Assembly: GCA_002311975.1 (NCBI GenBank)
Contig: DCAL01000084.1
Span: forward strand, 16,243-27,338
Length of the DNA: 11,096 nucleotides
Direction: 5' to 3'
Origin: Fidelibacterota bacterium UBA1134
GTDB taxonomy: Bacteria; Fidelibacterota; Marinisomatia; Marinisomatales; S15-B10
The notes under the pieces were generated by a model that did not search any database, was not told the origin of the DNA, and saw only the letters and a list, made by a program, of their open reading frames with translations. Shown here piece after piece: positions 5,797 through 11,096 of the stretch. Position 1 is the stretch's first letter. Each line of letters begins with the position of its first letter. The translations under genes were made by a program, and so were the position numbers.

Positions 5797-7407
5797 CAAA
5801 AGGATGTACGCTACGATCCGTGGGACTGGATAACCTATAAGAACAGCAAGTTAGTTTCATCTATTGCTGAGGGGCGGGAGTATATCTACTTCGGCACCAA
5901 TGGCGGCGTCATCCGCTATCATATTTTTGGCAAGTTCTGGGACTTTCCCATCACGCGATCTCAAGGGCTCCCTGATGATGAAATAACCGCCGTTTACTAT
6001 GACATGCACACGAATATTCTTTGGGCGGCATCTCAGTCCACTTTGAGTTTCTCGGCGGATGGCGGACGACAGTGGCATACGACTACGAAAGAAGAACTCG
6101 GCTTAAGACTCAGAGAGAGCATTGTCAGACTCGGGTCAACATCCGATGATCTCTGGTGTGTAACTACAAGCCAGATACTCAGGATAGACCGTCTCTCGGG
6201 TTTCGTTGTCGCTCCCTACGCACAGTTGCCGAAGGAGGAGGTGGTATGGGGAAGCTTGCCCGAGGTCGGATCAGTGGAATCTGTACTCAACGATTTTACG
6301 GCAATGCAAGGGTGGGTGAACGACTTGGGGATTTTTCATGGACCGGGATTTCAAGAAGTTCCAGTCTCGACAATTCTGGTGGACAGGTTTGGGGATATCT
6401 GGGTGGGGACTTGGAGAGGTCCGATTTTCTACGGAGACTTCCAGATGAGACTTCTGGAGCCTCTTGAGTACGGTCCCGCGCAGACAAATGTCGAGATTGT
6501 TCTGCGCTCACCACGCGGTTTATGGACAGCGGGTATATCGGTGGGGAGCGAACAGTCAGGCATTTCGCTTTACGATTCCCGGCGCGAAATATGGGATTAC
6601 TACCGGGTCGGATCCGAAATACTGTTCGGTGATTCCGACGTCTTTTGCGGCGTCCAAGTGGGCGACGAGTGGTGGTTTGGCACTACTTCAGGAATTCAGG
6701 TCTTTACTCCCGCAAAAGACTCCTGGTTTCTGATCTCGGAAGCGAAGGGGCTGCCCGATGTCAAAATCACGAGGATTGCCTACGATGGTCAGTATGTTTA
6801 TGCGGGCACACCCTCAGGCGTCGTCAGATTGTTGCCGGCTACGCGCAAGCGGGTGCCGTGGGAACTGGCTAAAACGTTGCGGAATTGGTCTATCAGGGAA
6901 CTTCATTGGGATGGCAACTATTTGTGGCTCTCCACCAGCTTCGATCTGTGGCGGTGGGACTCTTCCACGGGTGAAGTCAAGAGGCTCCGGTTAACTAATT
7001 CAAGATTACCCGGTCTTACTGAAAAAGAGACTGGACTTCTTTCGCCTGTCAGCGCTATTGCATCTTCTGACAGTATGGTTTACTTTGGCGATGAATATGG
7101 ACTCCTCTCCTATGATAAGAGCGCCGGTCGATGGAAGAGATACTCAGGGAAAGCCGGTCTTATCGGTTTTCAGATGTTGTCACTGGCGTTGAGCAAAAAC
7201 CCTTCATCGGATGACGTAATCATCTGGATGGGAACCAGAAAGGGTGTTTTGGCCTTCAATAGTTCAACAGGATATGTGAGGCATTTTACAGAGAAAGATG
7301 GGTTGCCATCCGATGAAGTCCGTACAGTTGTCATCGATGAGAATATAGCGTGGTTCGGAACACCGGAAGGACTTGTCCGTTTTCAGTGGGAGGAATATCT
7401 GAAATGA
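5731..7407 (+). CDS. Secreted multi-blade propeller protein (Reg_prop/PorZ-like)
   Basis: This is a beta-propeller-type protein built of repeats like those in hybrid two-component sensors of Bacteroidota. Repeat cores of the form GLP-D/S-(acidic)-I/V, followed by a hydrophobic strand, Trp/Tyr and GT-GLV, occur at about 5965, 6748 and 7300, with further blade-like pieces such as DIWVGTWRG and EWWFGTTSG. No kinase, DNA-binding or sorting domain follows; the protein ends in a blade. The first usual start is GTG 5791 (538 residues), but the frame is open upstream and encodes a basic start and the hydrophobic run AVIALLFLTALVA followed by Gln-Lys-Asp, a good signal peptide. I therefore place the start at ATT 5731, four bases after the heptose kinase stop, giving 558 residues; this codon choice is inference. 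It overlaps the GWxTD gene by ATGA, suggesting a joint envelope role. A PorZ-like role is possible but not shown. Confidence 0.8.
   Translation: MRFHRVGHHAVIALLFLTALVAQKDVRYDPWDWITYKNSKLVSSIAEGREYIYFGTNGGVIRYHIFGKFWDFPITRSQGLPDDEITAVYYDMHTNILWAASQSTLSFSADGGRQWHTTTKEELGLRLRESIVRLGSTSDDLWCVTTSQILRIDRLSGFVVAPYAQLPKEEVVWGSLPEVGSVESVLNDFTAMQGWVNDLGIFHGPGFQEVPVSTILVDRFGDIWVGTWRGPIFYGDFQMRLLEPLEYGPAQTNVEIVLRSPRGLWTAGISVGSEQSGISLYDSRREIWDYYRVGSEILFGDSDVFCGVQVGDEWWFGTTSGIQVFTPAKDSWFLISEAKGLPDVKITRIAYDGQYVYAGTPSGVVRLLPATRKRVPWELAKTLRNWSIRELHWDGNYLWLSTSFDLWRWDSSTGEVKRLRLTNSRLPGLTEKETGLLSPVSAIASSDSMVYFGDEYGLLSYDKSAGRWKRYSGKAGLIGFQMLSLALSKNPSSDDVIIWMGTRKGVLAFNSSTGYVRHFTEKDGLPSDEVRTVVIDENIAWFGTPEGLVRFQWEEYLK
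7388..7394 (+). promoter_or_regulatory. Ribosome binding site that decides the GWxTD gene start
   Basis: GGGAGGA is followed by 9 bases and ATG 7404. It shows that translation starts at 7404, not at the in-frame ATG 7350 deep inside the propeller gene, and it places a signal peptide exactly at the N-terminus. Confidence 0.8.
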
Positions 7408-8666
7408 AACGATTCTTAGTCTGGGTTACTATTTTTACCTTCATTCCGGTGGTCGGTTCATCCCAGATGTTCAGACCGAAGCAGAAGACACTGGGTATTC
7501 CTTATTTTCAGCTCGTCGTTCCCAGCTATCCCACCGAGAATCCTGATTCAGTGAGGATTGACGTTATTGCGCGAGTTCCTTTCGACGCTGTACAGTTCCT
7601 GAAGAAAGAGGAAAGCTTCGAGTCGAAATTTGAACTGTCTATCGGAATCCTCAATTCAGAAGAAAAAAAGATTGCCGGTAAGATTTCCAGCTATTCGTTA
7701 ACGAGTGGCGAGTTTCGCCAGACAATTTCTCCGAAGGCATTCGAACTTGTGAAAGAATCTTTTTTCGTAAAACCGGGTGAGTACAGTTGTGAAGTGTCTG
7801 TTACAGACATGGATACTCATAAATCCGGCCGCCAGACTATCAAACTTGATCTGACGCGAATCGGCGAGGGCGTCGTATTGAGCGATCTCCTTCTGGTTGA
7901 TCCTAAGAATATGAATGACCTATCAGCCGGAGGGATTCCGCGCATCCCGCCTCATCTGAGTAATACCGATACTGTATTCTATATCTACTATGAAGCGAGA
8001 GTGACACCTGGAGAATATGACCTTACGGTGGATATTATTACGGAGGACGAAAAATCTTTGAGCAACGAAACTTTATTCGGCGCCTCAACCGAAGGCGTCA
8101 TCAAGGAGGTACTCAAACTGCTCAGGCCGGCCAGTTCCGAGAACAGGTTCAAGATTCAACTATTGCTTGAGCAGGGGGAAAAGAATTCGACCACAGATCT
8201 CGTGGTTGAAAGCAGATGGAGAGGTCTGACATCGCATATTTCGAACGTGGATGATGCCATAGACCAAGCCAGATACATCGCCTCATCGAAGGAGTACAAG
8301 AAACTGAGGAAGGCAAAAAAGGGAAAGAAGGAAGAGATATTCAAGGAATTCTGGCAGAAGAGAGATCCTTCTCCCGATACGCGCGAAAATGAACTGATGG
8401 ATGAGTATTACCGTAGAGTTCAATATACCAATAATAAGTTCGGTTCATGGCAGAACGGATGGAAGACGCCCATGGGGATGATATTCATTCTCTTCGGTCC
8501 ACCGGATGATATTGAGATAAATCTCCATGCCAGGGACGGCCGATCTTATCAAAGGTGGCACTATTACGCTGTGAGCCGGTCATTTCTCTTCATCGACTTT
8601 AACGGTTTTGGTGATTACGAACTTGTTGAACCCTACAATTCCCCCTACGGTACCCGTCGATACTGA
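7404..8666 (+). CDS. GWxTD-domain exported protein
   Basis: This 420-residue protein starts with a signal peptide (MKRFLVWVTIFTFIPVVGSS, likely cut before Q21) and ends with a GWxTD domain, a family of unknown function found in Bacteroidota, Marinimicrobia, Acidobacteriota and others. The domain is recognised by the ADQARYIA-like helical stretch, then an E-N-E-L-DEYYRRV helix, GWKT at 352-355, the strand MIFILFGPPDDIEI, and a final WHYY...FLFIDFNGFGDYELV. The last residue of the name motif is Pro (P356) rather than Asp. The middle part (about 40-290) is rich in beta strands and may form Ig-like folds. The start follows from the strong GGGAGGA site and the signal peptide. It overlaps the propeller gene by 4 bases, so the two exported proteins are probably made together and may interact. 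Molecular role is unknown. Confidence 0.88.
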   Translation: MKRFLVWVTIFTFIPVVGSSQMFRPKQKTLGIPYFQLVVPSYPTENPDSVRIDVIARVPFDAVQFLKKEESFESKFELSIGILNSEEKKIAGKISSYSLTSGEFRQTISPKAFELVKESFFVKPGEYSCEVSVTDMDTHKSGRQTIKLDLTRIGEGVVLSDLLLVDPKNMNDLSAGGIPRIPPHLSNTDTVFYIYYEARVTPGEYDLTVDIITEDEKSLSNETLFGASTEGVIKEVLKLLRPASSENRFKIQLLLEQGEKNSTTDLVVESRWRGLTSHISNVDDAIDQARYIASSKEYKKLRKAKKGKKEEIFKEFWQKRDPSPDTRENELMDEYYRRVQYTNNKFGSWQNGWKTPMGMIFILFGPPDDIEINLHARDGRSYQRWHYYAVSRSFLFIDFNGFGDYELVEPYNSPYGTRRY

Positions 8667-8673
8667 CATTGCC

Positions 8674-9732
8674 ATGAAGATAGCTGCTATCCCAGGCGAC
8701 GGAGTCGGGCCTGAGATCATGAACGAGGCCGTCAAACTATTGAGAACGGTGGACGAACTCAACAATCTCGGTGTCGAAATAATGGAGTTCGATCTAAGCG
8801 CTGCTCATTACGCTGACACTGGACTGGCACTTCCCGACACTGTCAGCAGAGCACTCTCCGAACAGGCGGATGCTGTCTTGCTCGGTCCTTTGGGAGATCC
8901 CACCATTTCGGATAGCCAGTATGCCCGGGAAGTCATCTCGGGACTCGTAACAAGTCTTGATCTTTCCATTATCCTGCGGGAGGTAAAACTCCTCTCCGCT
9001 GAGCTCTCGCCCATGACCACTCTCACAGAAGGCGATCTCGATTTTTCGCTGATTACTGAGGGGACGACCGGTTTTCAGTCTGACTTGGGAGGGACTGTTG
9101 CAGCGGGGCGCGATAACGAGGTTGTTGTAGAGCAGGAAGTTAATACTCGCCAGCAGATCGAACGGGCGGTGTGCTTCGCTTTTGATTGGGCTGCCCGGCA
9201 TGGTAGAAACAGGGTGACGATGGTTTACGGCGCGAAAGCTCAAAAGCACAGTCAGGAATTGTGGTCGCGTGTTTTCAAAGAGATTAGCGACTCATTTGAT
9301 AATACATCCACTTCTATGCTTCACACCGACGCTTTCATCCAACGTTTCGTCAACACACCTGACCAGTTGGACGTTGTTGTCACAGATCACATGTTTGGCT
9401 CGGTAATCTCTTCTCTCGCCACAGCTTTTATCGGTGGGCACGGACTGGCATCTGTGGCTCACGTTAATCCAGATGGAAAAGGACTCTTCCGTCCGCTGCA
9501 TCCGCCTTCCGCCAAGTATGCGGGCAAGGATTATGCCAATCCCATGGGCGCCATGATGAGTGTCAGTTTGTTGTTGGAGTTGGCCGGTCATGAAAGGATT
9601 ACAAGTTCCATTGAAGCATCACTGAAGAAAGCGCTAGAAAGCGGCTGGACGACTCGCGACTTGGGCGGAAGTATGGGGACAAGTGAAGTGGGCGATTACA
9701 TCTGTTCCTTCTTGACAGAGAGGCACTCGTGA
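8674..9732 (+). CDS. Diverged isocitrate/isopropylmalate dehydrogenase family protein, likely not a standard dehydrogenase
   Basis: This 352-residue protein has the overall fold signals of the beta-decarboxylating dehydrogenases: the IPGDGVGPEIM opening (residues 6-16), ADAVLLGPLGDP, LREVK, and the NP-box near N289-P290. Against LeuB/Icd by eye, however, the key residues are changed: first substrate Arg to V92, second (R102) kept, third Arg to T128, catalytic Tyr to Q135, catalytic Lys to G186, and the paired metal Asp of GDxxSD to S243 and S247; the Asp supplied by the partner subunit may be kept (D219). K281-Y282 in SAKYAG match the NADP-type Lys-Tyr of isocitrate dehydrogenase rather than the Asp-Ile of NAD enzymes. 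ATG 8674 is chosen over the in-frame ATG 8608 because the conserved N-terminus starts there, 7 bases after the GWxTD stop. No leu genes are nearby. A new substrate, a regulatory role, or a non-enzymatic function are all possible. Confidence 0.85.
   Translation: MKIAAIPGDGVGPEIMNEAVKLLRTVDELNNLGVEIMEFDLSAAHYADTGLALPDTVSRALSEQADAVLLGPLGDPTISDSQYAREVISGLVTSLDLSIILREVKLLSAELSPMTTLTEGDLDFSLITEGTTGFQSDLGGTVAAGRDNEVVVEQEVNTRQQIERAVCFAFDWAARHGRNRVTMVYGAKAQKHSQELWSRVFKEISDSFDNTSTSMLHTDAFIQRFVNTPDQLDVVVTDHMFGSVISSLATAFIGGHGLASVAHVNPDGKGLFRPLHPPSAKYAGKDYANPMGAMMSVSLLLELAGHERITSSIEASLKKALESGWTTRDLGGSMGTSEVGDYICSFLTERHS
9718..9723 (+). promoter_or_regulatory. Ribosome binding site for the GTG-started nuclease gene
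   Basis: GAGAGG is followed by 5 bases and GTG 9729, which overlaps the upstream TGA (GTGA). It supports GTG as the true start and coupling with the dehydrogenase-like gene. Confidence 0.55.
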
Positions 9733-10532
9733 AACGCCCATTTTCGCATTCGAGTCTCTCTTCATTTGAACAGTGTCCGGCTAAATACAAGTTTTATTAT
9801 CTTGAGGGGATTGAGAAGCCGCACGAAAGTGTAGAATCCTTTCTCGGCAGGCGTGTTCATGAGTCGCTGGAATTCCTTTACCGTGAAGTTGGTGACGGTA
9901 AGACGCTGCTCTTTGACCATATCAATGATCATTTCAGGAATTCGTGGGAGATGGAATGGCATGAACACATCGTTATCGTTGATCCCAAACTGAAACCTCG
10001 AGACTACTTCCAGATAGGCGAGCAGTGCCTTGCGTGGTACTTCAGAACGTACCGTCCATTTAGAGAATCTGTTGAAGGAATAGAGATGGAAATCGTGTTT
10101 AAACTTGCGGATGATGACGAATTCGAGATGAAAGGCATTATCGACCGTCTTGATAGAAAGGACGGAAAGTTGGAGATACACGACTACAAAACTTCCAAGC
10201 GTGCCATGACTCAAGCTGCGGCTGGTAAGAACAGACAACTGGCTCTTTATCAGATCGGTGTTCAGAACCTCTACGATGATGTGAAAGAGGTGGATCTTGT
10301 CTGGCATTTTGTTAGGACAGGCGATACAGTCCGGAGTCGAAAGTCCCCGCAGCAGATTGATGAATTGAAAACGTCCATTCGTGGTCTCGTGCATAAGATC
10401 GAGGAGCGGGTTGCGAAAGGGGGCCCTTTCCTGCCGCGACCGATGCCGCTGTGCAACTGGTGCTACTACTGGGAGGAATGCCCGGCAAAGAGGGGGCAGA
10501 ATCCTTTTGTGAAAGCCGGAGCCACAACCTAA
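9729..10532 (+). CDS. Cas4/RecB-like PD-(D/E)XK nuclease with likely Fe-S cluster
   Basis: This 267-residue single-domain protein has the RecB/AddB/Cas4 nuclease pattern: an N-terminal SHSSLSSFEQCPAKYKF stretch, G-x2-VHE with H44, GIIDRLD with D139, the catalytic D152-Y-K154 in IHDYKTSK, and the QLALY motif (Q170 and Y174). Four Cys are placed as in Cas4 and AddB iron-sulfur nucleases: C16 near the N-terminus and C242, C245 and C251 near the C-terminus, so a 4Fe-4S cluster tying the two ends together is likely. The family cuts or resects DNA, often as an exonuclease. There is no helicase part, no CRISPR array and no cas1/cas2 in the window, so a stand-alone repair nuclease is more likely than a CRISPR adaptation protein. 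GTG 9729 overlaps the upstream stop and has GAGAGG before it. The next gene encodes an RNase H, hinting at a nucleic-acid pair. Confidence 0.88.
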   Translation: MKRPFSHSSLSSFEQCPAKYKFYYLEGIEKPHESVESFLGRRVHESLEFLYREVGDGKTLLFDHINDHFRNSWEMEWHEHIVIVDPKLKPRDYFQIGEQCLAWYFRTYRPFRESVEGIEMEIVFKLADDDEFEMKGIIDRLDRKDGKLEIHDYKTSKRAMTQAAAGKNRQLALYQIGVQNLYDDVKEVDLVWHFVRTGDTVRSRKSPQQIDELKTSIRGLVHKIEERVAKGGPFLPRPMPLCNWCYYWEECPAKRGQNPFVKAGATT

Positions 10533-10545
10533 TTTCCCCGCCGTT

Positions 10546-11096
10546 ATGACTCAGTTTTCCCGTCGGGAAAAGATTCTACTCCATCAACTGTTCACGCCCG
10601 ATTCTATCACACGGTTGATCGAAATTGTGCCTGAAACGAGCGAGAGTGATTGGAAAGCGATACGAGAAAAAGTTATCGGTGAAGAGAAAGAGTCGGTTTC
10701 TCTTATGCTCTATGTAGATGGTGCGGCAGATTCGAAGGCGAAAAACGGCGGCATCGGCGGAATCATCTTGCGGAATGATAACAGTAGAGAGGAACTCGTC
10801 ACTTTTTCGGAGAATATTGGTGAGGCCACAAATAATGAAGCCGAGTATAAGGCCCTCATCAGGGGACTTGAATATGCTGCTGAACTGAACGGCACAGACG
10901 TTCTTGTAAACAGTGACAGTGAGCTGATCGTCAATCAGGTGAATCTGGAATACAGGGTGAAGAACGAGAGGATGCTGGCGTTGCACAGAAAGGCACGCTC
11001 AATTCTGGGGAAGTTCGCGTCGTGGCAGGTGAGACACATTCCTCGCGACGATAACCGCAAGGCGGACACTCTCAGCAAGCTGGCGTTGGTAACAGA
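10546..11096 (+). CDS. RNase HI-type protein with N-terminal extension (cut at window end)
   Basis: The frame from ATG 10546 is open to the last base and gives 183 residues without a stop, so the C-terminus is missing. Residues from about 52 form an RNase H fold of the RVT_3/archaeal-like HI type: D58 in YVDGAAD, GIGGIIL, E100 in ATNNEAEYKALI, D124 in VNSDSELIVNQV, and D174 after HIPRDDNRKAD. All four acidic catalytic residues (D58, E100, D124, D174) are there, so it should cut RNA in RNA-DNA hybrids. The first 50 residues are a charged, probably helical extension that is neither the eukaryotic hybrid-binding domain nor recognised by me. No clear ribosome binding site precedes the ATG, which follows the nuclease stop by 13 bases; coupling is likely. 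The exact start is therefore less sure than the function. Confidence 0.88.
   Translation, partial: MTQFSRREKILLHQLFTPDSITRLIEIVPETSESDWKAIREKVIGEEKESVSLMLYVDGAADSKAKNGGIGGIILRNDNSREELVTFSENIGEATNNEAEYKALIRGLEYAAELNGTDVLVNSDSELIVNQVNLEYRVKNERMLALHRKARSILGKFASWQVRHIPRDDNRKADTLSKLALVT

Noticed and set aside
6156..6994. Several overlapping plus-strand frames within the propeller gene
   Set aside because: They are short, in the wrong frames relative to the clear repeat-bearing protein, and lack any recognisable motif.
7350..7403. Longer N-terminus for the GWxTD protein from ATG 7350
   Set aside because: It would overlap the propeller gene by 58 bases and bury the signal peptide; the strong ribosome binding site points to ATG 7404.
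8608..8673. Longer N-terminus for the dehydrogenase-like protein from ATG 8608
   Set aside because: The extra 22 residues are Pro/Thr-rich, unlike the family, and the conserved opening starts exactly at ATG 8674.
8674..9732. Plain leuB (3-isopropylmalate dehydrogenase) label
   Set aside because: The metal-binding Asp pair, catalytic Lys and two substrate Arg are replaced, and no leucine biosynthesis gene is nearby.
9762..10394. 210-residue minus-strand open frame opposite the nuclease gene
   Set aside because: The plus-strand protein has all nuclease motifs; the antisense product shows no recognisable domain.
9729..10532. CRISPR-associated Cas4 assignment
   Set aside because: No repeat array, cas1 or cas2 in the window, and the same Fe-S nuclease fold is common in stand-alone repair proteins.

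Overview
The window holds eleven protein genes, all on the + strand; the last is cut by the window edge. The gene set points to a Gram-negative bacterium of the FCB or a neighbouring group: a heptose-phosphate kinase (LPS inner core), a secreted two-component-regulator-type propeller protein, and a GWxTD-domain protein with a signal peptide. GWxTD and propeller proteins of this kind are typical of Bacteroidota, Marinimicrobia (SAR406), Calditrichota and relatives. An uncultured marine Marinimicrobia-like lineage is my best guess, but this is inference from gene content only. No RNA gene, IS element, CRISPR array or origin was seen.

Region 1 (1-1533) is a thioredoxin module. A 200-base leader with a possible promoter and a small dyad precedes trxA, which overlaps trxB by one base. 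A hairpin terminator with a short T-run closes this unit at 1509-1533.

Region 2 (1566-11096) is a tight co-directional run of nine genes with gaps of about 4 to 13 bases or 4-base ATGA/GTGA overlaps. In order they are: an orphan ABC-type ATPase with eroded catalytic motifs, a zinc-dependent histone-deacetylase-family amidohydrolase, phosphoglycerate mutase gpmI, a stand-alone heptose-7-phosphate kinase, a propeller protein, a GWxTD protein, a strongly diverged isopropylmalate/isocitrate dehydrogenase family member, a Cas4/RecB-like Fe-S nuclease, and an RNase HI-type protein. The run mixes central metabolism, envelope biogenesis, secreted proteins and nucleic-acid enzymes, so it looks like a stacked housekeeping operon rather than one dedicated pathway.

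The most unusual points are two family members whose catalytic residues have been replaced. The dehydrogenase-family protein has Ser at both positions of the paired metal-binding Asp and has lost the catalytic Lys, yet keeps a Lys-Tyr pair typical of NADP-binding isocitrate dehydrogenases. The ABC ATPase has changes in the Q-loop, catalytic Glu and H-loop. In addition, the propeller gene encodes a convincing signal peptide upstream of its first usual start codon, which suggests an ATT (or other rare) start right after the preceding stop.
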